64,000 nt of DNA. It comes from Tupaia tana. Lineage: Eukaryota > Chordata > Mammalia > Scandentia > Tupaiidae. The DNA is taken from contig JAKSZU010000012.1 in the NCBI GenBank assembly GCA_026018925.1, positions 47,110,858-47,174,857 of the forward strand, written 5' to 3'. This document shows, piece after piece, positions 1-11,186 of the stretch (positions are counted from its first letter, which is position 1; the number at the start of each line of letters is the position of its first letter). Both the position numbers and the translations under genes were made by a program. Below the pieces are notes generated by a model. That model was not told the origin of the DNA. It did not search any database and was given only the letters and a program-made list of their open reading frames with translations.

Positions 1-34
1 GAAAGAGAATGTACTCTTACAAGTACTAGTTTCT

Positions 35-305
35 GGGACCAGCAGTTAGCATAAAGGCTATGTTGCTGGACTCCCATGTAGTCGACCGCGGTTCAAGTCC
101 TGGACCCGGTGGCTAAACTCACGCTGGGCGCGTGTGCGTGCGTGCCCAAAGATCCCAGGAGGAGAATGGAGGAGAAAGGATTGCAGTGTGGCCATCCCCC
201 CGGGGGGTGATTTCTCGCTTTCTATCTCTCTGTCTCTCTCTGTCTGTCTGGCGAGCGCACGCGCCCTATAGCAAAAACCTCTCCAAAAAAAGAAAAAAAA
301 AAAAA
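35..305 (+). mobile_element. tRNA-derived SINE (long family A)
   Basis: The head starts gggaccagcagttagc. A B-box-like ggttcaagtcc follows, then the CT-rich body and the ccctatagcaaaaacctctcc motif before an A-rich tail. The 16-bp duplication acaagtactagtttct flanks it at 19-34 and 306-321, which shows a target-primed insertion. Confidence 0.93.
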
Positions 306-332
306 ACAAGTACTAGTTTCTAAACATTTAAA

Positions 333-890
333 TTGCACATCGATGTTTATTGCGGCATTATTCATGATTGCTAAGACATGGAACCAACTCAAATGCCCAC
401 AAACAGATGAATGGATTGAAAAACTGTGGCACATATACTCTATGGAATACTACTCAGCCGTAAAAAAACAACAAGATCCTGGCTTTTGATAGAAAGTGGA
501 TGAATTTGGAAGATTTACTGCTGAGTAAATCAAGCCAGGCTATGGAGAAGAGACATTGTATGTCTCCACTTAATATATACTGAGTGTCTGCACTCTATAA
601 CCAAAACTCAATGACTAAAGGATATAGAAACACAGTAAATGGTTGTGATATAGTGTGGAAAGATGGTGGGTGAAGGAGTAGTGTCTGAGGAAGGACATAA
701 GGAGAAAAATAGAGAGGCTTAGCATTAATGGGACAAAGAAATGGGGTATCATCTGTTGAAGATAACTTTATAGTATTTTCAATTGGACTGGGGAGAAATG
801 TACATATGTTGGAATATTCACTTTGCAAGCTAAATAACATAATTGAATGTATAAAAGAACTTAAAAATAACATAAATGAATGAATAAATA
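333..890 (+). mobile_element. L1 3'-end fragment (end of ORF2 plus 3' UTR)
   Basis: The sequence from ttgcacatcgatgtttattgc onward parallels the end of the L1 ORF2 at 14773-15029, then a diverged 3' UTR and an A-rich end. Frame is lost (for example in a taa-rich stretch near 460-490), so it is a dead 5'-truncated copy. No convincing target duplication was found. Confidence 0.85.
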
Positions 891-1474
891 ACAAGATGAT
901 ATGTGGGATTCACATAATTATAGAAGTGTTATGAAGATGAGCATAAGTATGGTGAATGTAGCTCACAATTGAATATTATTCTAACAATGCCAAGGGAGTA
1001 TGATACTAATGTTTTCATCACAGAAAATATGAAATATGTCATGTGATATACATGTGAACTACCTTAGTACAAATGCTCCATGTTACATTTAAAAATTCTA
1101 AAATTATTTTGTATTATATATATGTAATTTGTTTATATATTATTTTTAATGTATATAAAGTGGTGAATGAATGTGTATACTCTTATTCACATCCATAAAA
1201 AGTTGTCTTCTCCATAAATAAATAAATAAATAAATAAATACTACTTTTTACCAATGAGAAAATACCCTTGCTGTTTTTCTATGTATTTGCAGCAGGATTA
1301 CAAGTATTCTCATGCAAATTCCAAAAATTATATTTAGATTTTGGTCAACTCAAAGTACTCTCTCATTCAATATCTTCTAAAAGTAGACAGTGTTGCACCC
1401 AATTTTGTTTGAGTCACTATCACAAGTAAATAGCCTACCTTACTGGCTCTATTATGTCACTGAATTCTCACTTT
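891..1474. other. AT-rich intergenic sequence with (TAAA)n
   Basis: I see no gene. A clean (TAAA)n microsatellite lies at about 1214-1240. The rest is unassigned AT-rich DNA. Confidence 0.6.
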
Positions 1475-1491
1475 AGAAGTTTATTAATCCA

Positions 1492-1751
1492 GGACCAGCA
1501 GTTAGCATAATGGCTATGTTGCTAGACTCCCACGTAGTTGACGGCGGTTCGAGTCCCGGACCCGGTGGCTTAAACTCTGCCAGGCGCATGTGCATGCGTG
1601 CCCAAGATCCCAAGAGGAGAATGGAGGAGAAGGGATTGCCGCATGGCCATCCCCCCTGGTGGGTGATTTCTCGCTTTCTGTCTCTCTGTCTCTGTCTGTC
1701 TGGCAAGCACACATGCCCTATAGCAAAAACTCTCCAGAAAAAAAAAAAAAA
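1492..1751 (+). mobile_element. tRNA-derived SINE (family A)
   Basis: Full-length copy with a standard head, B box ggttcgagtcc, CT body and A tail. The 17-bp target duplication agaagtttattaatcca is at 1475-1491 and 1752-1768. Confidence 0.95.
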
Positions 1752-1768
1752 AGAAGTTTATTAATCCA

Positions 1769-2640
1769 TGCCTACTGAGTTTTCAAAAACTGGAATAATC
1801 AATTTCTCAAAAACTGGCCCTTAGGAGATAATACTGTGGAAAATCACAAGTGTGCTCTTTTTCTTACATACTATCTGAAGAATGCAGGATAGCTGCCACA
1901 GTGACTGTATTGCAAAGTAGTTAGCTGTTTTATGTTTCCCTCTATTTATTGCTGCATAAAGATTGCTTGTCATGTGTTAAATAAATTCTTGGTCTATTTA
2001 TTAAAATGCCTACTATGTTCCAATTTTCTAGGTTTTGCATATAAATAACCAGTGAATTTATATGGGGAAACATGGAAGTAAAGGATTTATTCTTTCAGGC
2101 ATGGAATCTTTTTGTACATATATTATTATTAATACTCTGTTGTATAACCACCGTATCTCTTATTATAGAGTAAACACAATGAAAATACTTTTCTAGTTAC
2201 ATTTTCTGATAAATATTTTAAAAACTTTCAAGTCTGGGGAAATTTGGTTAATTATGAATCTATTCTCCTGAGACTATAGGTAAACATGAGCTAACCAGGA
2301 AGGGTACAGTGAGGCAGAGAGAGTACACTCATGGATGAATGCATGGGACTTCCTAGAGGTGGCTTTTCACAAGTTTTTGTGTGGCATCTGAGTCATGGTT
2401 GTGGCTTCAAGTGACTAGCATGGTACAGAGAAATATTTGTGACATGGTGACAGATTTTACCACCAAAGATGGATTAATCTTTGCTTTTTTCTCCAGACAG
2501 TCATAATTTTATTCTTCTTTTTCTGAGATATCAGAGGTTACCTTGAAACCTGTGAGGGTCAACAATATGTGTCCTTCTAGCTCTGACACTACAGAATTTG
2601 AGAAAATAACAAATTATTAAAATTGAGGACATAATTCTGA
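1769..2640. other. unassigned AT-rich sequence
   Basis: No coding region, RNA gene or recognisable repeat could be supported. Only short open frames occur. Confidence 0.5.
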
Positions 2641-2850
2641 CTGCTGTTCCTGTTCCAAAGTTGTTTCCAGGGGAGTCTGGGAGAGTCATGCCTACAAACA
2701 TTAACAGAGGCCTACAAATATTAAGAGACCCCTTTGGTTCATTGATAGAGGGATGCTACATCCTGACCTAGGCATAGCATTTTTTTTTAATGATGGATAG
2801 CCTTCATATCTCTTAGAGTAAAACATATTCTTTTGCTGATTTCTTTCTGA
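2641..2850 (+). repeat. LTR fragment, family gamma
   Basis: The stretch around gagtcatgcctacaaacattaacag and the following catcctgacctaggcatagca align by eye with 30985-31090 and 42060-42145 in this window. Those copies include an attaaagt-type signal, so this is probably part of an ERV LTR. Confidence 0.6.
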
Positions 2851-2879
2851 AATAGAGACTTTTGCTTTTCTTTTTTTTT

Positions 2880-3036
2880 TTAAATGATTGCTTTATTTAA
2901 CTTTATTTATTTATGTGTTTATTTTGACCAAAGAGGGACAGAGAGAAGGAGAAAGAAAGTGAGAAAGCAAGCTGCTAGGTCTGGGGCTAGAACTGCGGTC
3001 AACCATGTGGGAGTCCACTAGCCATCTTCTGGCCCC
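2880..3036 (-). mobile_element. tRNA-derived SINE (short family B)
   Basis: Reverse orientation: A-rich tail as ttatttaactttatttattt, then gaccaaagagggacagagag, and a tRNA-like head ending ccatcttctggcccc. The family lacks the ctatagcaaaaacc segment of family A. Confidence 0.85.
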
Positions 3037-3074
3037 AGACTTGTGCTTTTCTTTAACCAATTAGAAATCTAAGA

Positions 3075-3180
3075 ATTAATTTTTTTAATTATTTAATTTT
3101 ATTTATTATTATTTTTTTAAAATTTGCTACAGGGCACGTGCATTCACGAGAGAGAGAGAAAGAGAGAGAGAGAGAACAAG
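3075..3180 (-). mobile_element. SINE 3' fragment
   Basis: The tail and CT-rich end of a SINE in reverse (ctacagggcacgtgcattc then a GA run) without a tRNA head. Truncated. Confidence 0.6.
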
Positions 3181-3309
3181 TTAACCAATCTAAGAATTTC
3201 AAACTCACCTATAAGCTACAAGGCTCCAGTTTCGTATGTCCTACCTTTTGGAGACAAGTCAATGTAAAGGACTCCCTATGCTGACTGATAACACTCCTGC
3301 TCTCAGAAT

Positions 3310-3905
3310 GTTCCAAAACTCACATCAGGTTCACTCGCTCAAGTGCTATAAAGCCAAACCATAGGTCCATGGTGTGATAAAGGAAAGTACATATTTATTG
3401 CAAAGCACTAAGCAAGGAGAGTGAGCAGCTCGTGCTGAAAAGACCTTGTCTCCCTGAGGTATTCCTCACATGTGTTTTTAAGGTCCAAATTAGGGGCAGA
3501 GGTTCCAGGCATATGATCAGCTCAATATTGGTTCAAGAAGGCTTGATCCTTTCCTGGGCATTCTTGATTGGTGAGGCCTTATATCATTAAATTTCTGTTC
3601 AGGTTTCTGGAGATATTTAGCCTGGGGTCTTTGAGCTTACAGCCAGCAGTTTCCATCTTAAAAAACACTTTGCATATTGAAATAAAAACCTTGTCTTTCC
3701 TTTAAGTGAGAGTTTTTCATTCATAGCCCATGCTGTTTCATTATCATATCCAAAATCTGAAGTCTTACCCTTACTCTGGGCCATTACAAGTAAATGGTCC
3801 TTGTATTCTAAGCAAATTCTAAGTAAATTCAGTTTACTTTTAGTTCAGCCCCTAGTAATTTTAAGTTTAGGAAATTATTTTGTTCCTTAACAGTAGGGAA
3901 AACTA
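3310..3905 (-). repeat. ERV LTR, family alpha, reverse
   Basis: The reverse complement matches the LTRs at 18.9-20.1, 20.9-21.5 and 43.8-44.4 kb. Shared parts include the aataaa-type region before gtactttcc, the ccaatattgagctgatcat region and the upstream cttgtctttcctttaagtgagag block. Confidence 0.75.
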
Positions 3906-4390
3906 AGGACTCATCCCTCTTAAGGTGTCCCTCCTTGGTGTCAAGAACAAAATAAAAGAAACTACTGTATCTCAGCACTCTGAGAAACACACTTGTCTTT
4001 CTCTGGGTTGTGCTTAGTAATAAACCTCATTAATTATTATTTCTAGAGAGTTGCTTATTTCTTTAGACAATAATGGTGATGTGATGAAGGGACCAGAAAG
4101 GAACCAGAGATCTTCTGAGGAGCCATTCAAACCCAGTGCCTGGTACTAGCACAGGGTTTGGCTGTGGCTCTAAGCTTCTTCTTGCGGGAGATTCCCTAAT
4201 TTCTCTGGCCTTGGACCTTTGATAATTTGGTGGATGATCTGGTTTATTTCTAAGCAGTCTGTCTCCCTTTACGAAGTGAATACTAGACTGAATTCTTTCT
4301 CTTCTAGGTGAGGGCTAGTGGTTTGCTCCCCTTCAAGTGAGTGGCAGTGGAATTAGAGAAATCTAATGTTTGAGGGTGCATTTTTTAAAA
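3906..4390. other. unassigned sequence
   Basis: Nothing coding is supported. It may include internal ERV sequence next to the LTR, but I cannot align it to a gene. Confidence 0.4.
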
Positions 4391-4465
4391 GCATGATTTA
4401 TTTAATTTTATTTACAACTATCATAATTTTTAAATTTTCTACAAGGCACATGTGCTCAGTAGACA

Positions 4466-4509
<44 letters not shown>

Positions 4510-4614
4510 GAGTGAGAGAAAATGAGAAAGCAAGCCACTAGATCTGAAACTCATACCATGGTGTTGCCCATGTGGGAGTCCAGCACCTGAACCGCCATGC
4601 CACTTGCTGGTCCC
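4391..4614 (-). mobile_element. SINE with internal (CA)n expansion
   Basis: Reverse SINE: A-rich tail, ctacaaggcacatgtgctc, a (CA)n tract at about 4468-4507, then a head ending gccacttgctggtccct. The CA run has replaced part of the CT-rich body. Confidence 0.75.
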
Positions 4615-5356
4615 TAGGATGCATTCTCAAGGGTCTCTCTCCTCCTATTTTCTAAAATTGCTTCAATGGCTGCTGTTCATTTGCAAGGGGAAATTGAACT
4701 ATCCTATTGACAGGCAAATAAGACTGAGCCTCTCAGCTCTGAAGTTAAAGGGCACTTGCTTCTCCCTGCAGGAAGGCACCCCAGGTAACTGAAAGGCATA
4801 TGGGGAGTACCCAAAAAAGGGGTGGGGGACTTACCTTCCATTAGGACAAGTAGCAATCCTATATAAAATCCCAAGCACAATAATTAAAAACAGGCCCATC
4901 TAGTAGATGAGAAATGAGTTGACCACTCAAGCATTTTGGGCCCACTTCAAGGGTGCTAGCTTCTTGAAGGGAACTGAGACATGTAAGATGAGTGATCTCA
5001 ATATGAGAGTGACAGTTAGTGGAGAGACACTCAAAAAGCAGCACACTGGTCCACCACATTATAATCCTTAGATTTGACAGGCTGGTTTCTCTTCTTCAAA
5101 GGTATAAAACATGGGAAATGAAGCATCTATAGTTGGAAAGAAACACGGTGAACAACTCCCTTTGGGCCCCAAAGCTAAATTTATGTATGATAGCTATGGC
5201 CCCTTGACTTGCAAGTATTTAGATAAATGAAAAAAACTTAAAAAGGTTATCTTGATTTAAATTTTCAGGTGAGAGCTATAAGATTTCCAAATTTGTCTTT
5301 CTGTGCTCTAAATTAGAAAATTAGGATCTCATATCAAGAATTGAGGATGACGTTCC
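4615..5356. other. unassigned sequence before ERV-A
   Basis: Only short open frames occur. No motif is recognisable. Confidence 0.4.
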
Positions 5357-5686
5357 TGTTAGATTGGCCCCTGAATAACCTTTAGGTAATTTCCCATCAG
5401 AAAATAAGAAGATGGTTGCAGATGCAGTGACCTTAGCCAGAACCCTCTCTTACTGATGGCCAACATACATAGGTGGGCCAATGAGGTCACAGTGGCAAGT
5501 AAGCTAATCAAAGTACTTGCATTCACCACCCCACCTCTCCCTATAAATACATCACATCACCTCAGTAGGGTGAGCTGAAGCACCTCTGTGTTCAGACCCC
5601 CAGGCTCTTTCTTTCAATTAACTTTCCTTTTTTTCCTTTTTCTCTTGAGATGGTGGCCTCCTGAATCTCACTTCAAACCCTGATAT
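5357..5686 (+). repeat. 5' LTR of ERV-A (family beta)
   Basis: Starts tgttagattggcccctgaa and contains a tataaata-type box at about 5541, followed by a ctctttctttcaattaactttcc region. A second member is at 47347-47612. The downstream primer-binding-like site supports this as a 5' LTR. The exact right boundary is uncertain. Confidence 0.7.
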
Positions 5687-5687
5687 C

Positions 5688-5706
5688 TGGTGCCAAAACC
5701 TATGAG
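5688..5706 (+). promoter_or_regulatory. retroviral primer-binding-like site (tRNA-Phe type)
   Basis: tggtgccaaaacc directly follows the LTR. The first bases fit a primer site complementary to the 3' end of tRNA-Phe, with one mismatch early on and a decayed 3' part. This is inference from recalled tRNA sequence. Confidence 0.5.
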
Positions 5707-5824
5707 ACTCATCGGAGGCAATCATCTCAAGCAAGACTCATACCCTTGCTGAAACTCTCTAGACCTTCTTTCAGGTGAGTGACTAGATTTTAGACCCCAT
5801 GACTTGGAGGTGTAGTCCATGAAA

Positions 5825-7680
5825 TGGGCTCCCTCACTGGGAAAAATCCTAGTGCTATGTCAGCACTCTCCTCTGCCTATTGGGCCTAGGTCCTTCCCTG
5901 ACCCTCTTGACCTGGATGCAGTCCACTGCTTACTGTTCGAAAGAATTTTTTTTCAAGGTTATAGTCCTTTCCTTTATTAGACTTCTGAATTTTAAAAAGT
6001 GGAAGTAAAGCAATCATTCAGATAAAAGAAAAGCATCTTTACCTTGGTTACCCATCAGGTCTAGTCTGACCTGCCCTAGTGCTGGAGAGAATTTTTGGAC
6101 TAGGGGATGCTCTGTCTGATAAATTCTCCTTTGGGTTTCTTGACCTGTCACTTCTTCCACCAGGGACGACACCCAATCACATATTCCAAAGGCTATCTCT
6201 TGGCCTGTCTCCTGAAAAATTTCCACATGCTGTATCCTGGAGGTAAAGTCTTACCTCCTGGGATGCCTCTTCTTTTTTTTTTTTTCCCTTTTTTTATAAA
6301 CTCAGTCTGGCCTCAATATAAACTTGGCAATGGTTCAAGGTGCTCAAAAGATGGCACTTTCAATTTCTAAATTCTTTACAATCTTAATAATTTCCTCCAA
6401 TGTGATGCCAAGGGGTCTGAGTTTTCTTCCTACAGGCCTTTTACTTTCTCTGTGCCTGCCCCTCTCTCTGCTGATCTTGTACCACTTTTCAGATCCTCCT
6501 CTGAAACACCACTCTGTCCCTGCAGATTCAGTGACTTTTGACCAGAACCCTTTTACTGGAGGCTGTCACACTATGAACGAATCTTTTTCTCATTTTAACC
6601 TTTCAGACCATACACTTCCCCCCAATATGTCTTCTACACCTACCTTCTTCCTTCTTAAATGCCTCTTAGCCATTTCCTAAGACTTAAACCTTCCAGCTGG
6701 CCCCCTCCCTTTTTTTTTTCTCCCCAAAGATCTTGAGCCTAATATATTCCCCCTACCCATCAACCTTCTACCCCTCCCACGCCTCTCTTACCACTCTGTA
6801 AAGTTGCAGGAGCTGAAGGTATTATCTGAGTCTATGTACTTTTTCAGTGTTTGATCTCTCACAAATTGAGGTTATACTCAGCAGTTTCTCTTTCAACTTA
6901 AATAAATTTACTAAAAAATCCAAACATCTCTCTCTTTCTTATGATCTATTCTGGTGAGACCTTCACATCATTTTATTTACTTACACTTTTTTAAATAGTG
7001 TGGTTACATTTGGGATAAAATAAGAGAATATAGAGATGATCTTGATCTCAGGTAGCCTCATGCTTATCCCTCTAGATCCACAGCTATCTCTAGCCAAGAT
7101 CCTCATTGAGATGATCAGCACAGGTCTGCAGACTGCAGATGGCAAAACCACATATTCTCTTGCTTTATTGAAGGGATGAAAAGGGCCACGTTAAGTCCAT
7201 CAATTACAATACGGTTAAATGAATTTAGCCAGAGCTCAGATGAAGACCCTGCTCTCTTCCTCTCTAGGCTTTCATAGTCCTTTTGCCTCTGTCTTTGGAA
7301 TGCATTTCATCTCCGAATCAGTCCCTGATATTTGGCATCCGATACAAAAATTGAAAAAGGACCCTAAGACCCTACAATCTAAATTCACAGATCTAGCCTT
7401 CGAGGGCTTTAATAATTGTGATGAGGACAGGAAATTAGATAAAAAGAAAGAAGATTGGCAATAGTCCTGAAAGCAAATGGAAGATTTCCAAATGGTGTCC
7501 TCTACAATTGAAGGAGTATTTCAGGCTCAAGAGGGACTTAACCGAGGCTCCTAACCATCCACAACAAAGACCCTGGTCTTTTTCAGACCTTGGGCTTACA
7601 GGCACTGACTTTGAGTCTGGCTCCACTGAATGGGTTGAGCCTTCAGTAACTCACCCCATCACCTGTAAGTAACTGATTTC
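5825..7680 (+). pseudogene. ERV-A gag and gag-pro boundary remnant
   Basis: A Met-Gly start (atgggctccctcactggg, 5825) opens a 21-codon frame ended by tag, typical of a decayed gag start. At 7219-7464 an 81-codon frame holds PDIWHPIQKLKKDPKTLQS and FEGFNN. These resemble the end of a gammaretroviral capsid around the major homology region. At about 7560-7680 the translation SDLGLTGTDFES then EPSVTHPIT looks like the gag-pro junction leading into protease. Frames are broken throughout, and a SINE follows after an anonymous stretch. No functional product is expected. Confidence 0.6.
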
Positions 7681-7974
7681 ATAATTGATTAGGTAGCCAC
7701 TTCTTTTTTATATTCTTGAGTTTTCGGGCCCTTTGATTCCTTTGTTTTTTCCATCACAGAGGTCAAAAGGAGGCCACAATCTGCTTTAAAGACTCCAAGC
7801 TTATTTTATGCTTGGGAGATCATCTTTGCTTACTCTTTTCTAATAATTCCCAAGTACCCTAACCCTGTTTTAGGATGAGATCTTTTGTTTGCCTATATGT
7901 GTGTATATATATGTATCTGTACTTGTAGTATGCTATATGTTATTTGGTAAAAGTACTTAAGAAATTCTTTTTTT

Positions 7975-8198
7975 ACAGGGTTTTGCCATAGAGCACATAG
8001 GTTTGCTGGAGAGAGAGACAGAGATAGTGAGAGTGAAAGTGAGTAATCACTCTGAAATCCCTTCTCCATTCTCCTCCTGGGATCTTGGCATGCCCACACA
8101 TGCAACTGGCATGATTTTCAAGCCACCAGGACTCAAAACTGTGGTCGGCCATTTGGGAGTACAATGATGTAACCATTAAACTATTTGTTGGCCCCCCA
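7975..8198 (-). mobile_element. tRNA-derived SINE, old copy
   Basis: Reverse family A copy from ttttacagggttttgccatag to the head taaactatttgttggcccc. It is well diverged from the young copies. Confidence 0.8.
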
Positions 8199-8575
8199 AA
8201 ATATTTTCAATTTAGTTTATGAGTAAATAAGAGTACTCATATAAATTCATCTAAATGATTTTCAAGTTCACATGATAAATAAATCTTTAATAAATAAGTT
8301 GTCTTCAAATATGTTAAATAGAAAAATTTCATAGTTAAAGAGCTTCACAATTTCCCGCGTATGTTTTTGTCTTGGGTTTTATTGCTCAGATAACATCATT
8401 TGTCTTTAACGTTTGTTTAATAAGACAGTTGACATTTATATGTTACATGTTATATGTGGTATGATAAATATCTGACATGCCATCAAAATAATTAATAGAG
8501 AGAGATTAATGGCTAGTTTTTCCAGTATCTTAGTTTTCACTAGTAGTCATAGTGGCGAAAGAAAAAATTAAGTGG
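8199..8575. other. unassigned AT-rich sequence
   Basis: No gene or repeat recognised. Confidence 0.45.
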
Positions 8576-8850
8576 GGACCAGCAGTTGGCGTGATGGCTA
8601 TGTCACTGAACTCCCATGTAGCCAACTGCGGTTCGAGTCCTGGACCCGGTGGCTTAAACTCATGCCGGGCATGTGTGTGTGCATGCCCAAGATCCCAAGA
8701 GGAGAATGGAGAAGGGATTGCAGCATGGCCAACCCCCACCCCCTGGGGAGGTAATTTCTTGCTTCCTGTCTCTTTGTCTCTCTCTCTGTGTCTTTTTGGC
8801 CAGCAGGCACCCTGTGGTAAAAACCTCTCAAAAAATAATAAAAATAAAAA
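8576..8850 (+). mobile_element. tRNA-derived SINE (family A)
   Basis: Head ggggaccagcagttggcgtg, B box ggttcgagtcc, CT body, and an A-rich tail with aaaataaaaataa. Target duplication is unclear. Confidence 0.9.
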
Positions 8851-8984
8851 TAAGTGATTGTCAATGGGATAGGTCAGATAACCTAAGATCTTAAAGTTGA
8901 GATTAATTGAGATGATATTTACAAAATATATATTCATCTATAAACATACTCTGAGTAACTTAAAATTAAAAAACCAAAACAAAA

Positions 8985-9229
8985 CTGTTTTTTGAGAGAT
9001 TTCTGCTGTAAGGCATGTGTGCTCCCCAGACGGACAGTAAGCAAGAAATCATTCTCCCACAAGGGGGCATGGCCACGCTGCAATCCCTTCTTTTCCATTC
9101 TCCTTTCTGGATTTTGGGCATGCACGCACATGCGCCTGGTGTGAGTTTTAAGCCACTGGGTCTGAGACTTGAACCAAAGTCGAATATGTGGGAGTCCATT
9201 GATGTAACCATTATGTCATCTGCTGGTCC
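8985..9229 (-). mobile_element. tRNA-derived SINE (family A)
   Basis: Reverse copy from gttttttgagagatttctgc to catctgctggtccc. Confidence 0.88.
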
Positions 9230-9259
9230 CAACATAAAAACATTTTAATAAACTTTTTA

Positions 9260-9508
9260 TTAAAGCTTTTTTGCTTTAGGTAGTGTGTACTCACTACAGA
9301 AGAGAGAGAGAGTGAGAAGGAAAGTGAGAAATCATCTCTTGGGGGATAACCTCACTGCAATCCCTTCTCCTCCATTCTTCTCCTGGGATTTTGGGCATGC
9401 ATGCATGTTTGTCAAGCATGGTTTTCAAGGCATCAGGTCCAGGACTCAAACAATGGCCCACCATGTTAGAGTCCAGTGCCTCACCTAGTACACCACATGC
9501 TGGCCCAT
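9260..9508 (-). mobile_element. tRNA-derived SINE (family A), diverged
   Basis: Second reverse copy immediately after the previous one, ending caccacatgctggccc. A separate degree of divergence suggests an independent insertion. Confidence 0.82.
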
Positions 9509-9589
9509 GATTAACATAAAATTTGGACTAATCTATTATTTGGCTTTTTAAATTTTATAAGAGTAAATCAATTAATAAGATCATTCTGA

Positions 9590-9790
9590 TGTGGGAATGT
9601 TGAGTGATCAGACCTAATACCTGTGATTGTTCTAGTTCTACACTCATAAAGAATTAGCAGGCACAGAGAGGAGAGTAAAGTGGTTATGTGAGTCCCAGTG
9701 CAACCAGATTTTGGCTGTGAAAACTTAACCACTCTGACTTCATCATGGCTTTACCTTGTCTCCTGCCTTATTGACAAGAAGTCATAAATC
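9590..9790. repeat. dispersed repeat shared with 46700-46880
   Basis: The block acctgtgattgttctagttc and gcaggcacagagaggagagtaaagt recur at about 46736-46805. It is probably part of an LTR, but no boundary was seen. Confidence 0.5.
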
Positions 9791-9794
9791 CTTT

Positions 9795-9824
9795 TTTTGG
9801 GTTATACAATTAATAATTTACTTT

Positions 9825-9855
<31 letters not shown>

Positions 9856-9987
9856 TAACTGACCAGAGAGAGACAGAGAGAGAGAGAATGGGAGAGTGAG
9901 AAAGCAAGCTGTCAGGTCCAGGACTCAAACTGCAGTTGGCCATGAAGGAATTCAGCATTCTAAACATCAAGCATCCTGCTGGCCCTG
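9795..9987 (-). mobile_element. tRNA-derived SINE (family B)
   Basis: Reverse copy with an (ATT)n tail at about 9831-9855, then gaccagagagagacagagag, and a head ending gcatcctgctggccct. Confidence 0.8.
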
Positions 9988-10712
9988 GAATCATAAATCA
10001 TTTGGAGACATGTAGAAGGGTTGTATATTGTACATTAACCACACCATGGGGGAAAAACACAGAGACTACATTAAAAAAGAAAAACATAGTGACTTCTTTT
10101 TGGTACCCACATCCTATCTACGTGTAAGCAGATCTTACTCTTATCTCATTTCCTTCTCTGAAGTACCCATAACTACCATTAGGGGATAAAAAGCAAGGAC
10201 TGCTGTGGATACTTTGTGGTAGGAGGAGATGGGATGTTGACAGGGATGGCAGTCAGGGAACTTTAACCAGAAGTTTTTCTAGGGATCCTTGATGGAAATT
10301 TACAACTGATATAGCTGGAAAAGTTTGAAGAGACATCTGAAGTCTGAGAGCATGTAGGTGAGAAGAAACAAATTAAATGAACAGATTCAATATACAAAAT
10401 CTGAAAAGGCAAACAAGTAAAATTGTTGTTGTAGGTCTCAAAAGAGCTGAAATACAGGTTGGCTATTCTCATTTCCATGAGAGAATGAAGTGAATTTTAT
10501 GAGTTTGTCCTAGTTTTGGAGTATGTATGTGTAATTTTATAATAATTTTCAGTGATATTGAAACAACACATATGGTGAAATTTTTGACATTTTAAATTAT
10601 ATAATTAAAGCAAATAATTGATAACAGCCCTATTATCTGAAATATTTGAATGGACATCACTTATAACTTTTAAGGCATTGAAAGTTAAAACAGTGTTATT
10701 TAAAACTTTCAT
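9988..10712. other. unassigned sequence left of the L1
   Basis: Anonymous AT-rich DNA forming the left flank of the L1 insertion. No gene is supported. Confidence 0.5.
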
Positions 10713-10725
10713 AAAAGCTTGGGGA

Positions 10726-11142
10726 AGCCTAGAGAGGCACCGAACCATCCGGACCCAAGAAATACAAAGGACCCCAAATACAATCAACCCCAGAAGATCT
10801 TCCCCAAGGCACATCTTAGTCAGGCTGTCTAACGTCACAGAAAAAGACATGATACTAAAACTGGCAAGAGAGAAACGAGAAGTAACTTACAAAGGCCATC
10901 CCATAAGACTAACACCAGACCTCTCATCAGAAACAATGCAAGCAAGAAAAGAATGGGAAGACATACTGAAAGTGTTAAGAGAGAAACAATTTCAGCCAAG
11001 ACTATTATACCCTGCAAGATTATCCTTCATTTGGGAAAAAAAGATTAAAATCTTCTCAGACAAACAAAACCTGAAAGAATTTGCCAACACCAGACCAGCT
11101 CTTCAAGAAATCCTGAAGAAAGTACTGTTCCAGGAAAACTAA
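10726..11142 (+). pseudogene. L1 ORF1p C-terminal remnant
   Basis: About 138 codons of the RNA-binding half of the L1 nucleic-acid chaperone. The RRM end contains RRSSPRHILVRLSNVTEKD, and the C-terminal domain shows VTYKGHPIRLTPDLSSET and RPALQEILKKVLF. The open frame runs upstream to 10618 only through flanking DNA. The N-terminus and coiled coil are lost by 5' truncation, so no chaperone is made here. It ends with taa at 11140, 44 bp before ORF2. Confidence 0.93.
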
Positions 11143-11186
11143 AGACGCAACAGCCAGAAACAAAGAAATAACAGGCAACTAAGACA

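Noticed and set aside
35-120. SINE heads as true tRNA genes
   Set aside because: A and B boxes remain, but the cloverleaf pairing is poor and each head continues into a SINE body with A tail and TSD.
4468-4507. Regularly spaced repeats as a CRISPR array
   Set aside because: This and the other short-unit tracts are microsatellites. No repeat-spacer pattern exists, and the genome is mammalian.
6324-6680. 118-codon ORF as a gene
   Set aside because: It has no recognisable domain and lies in decayed gag of ERV-A. Several overlapping frames are equally open.
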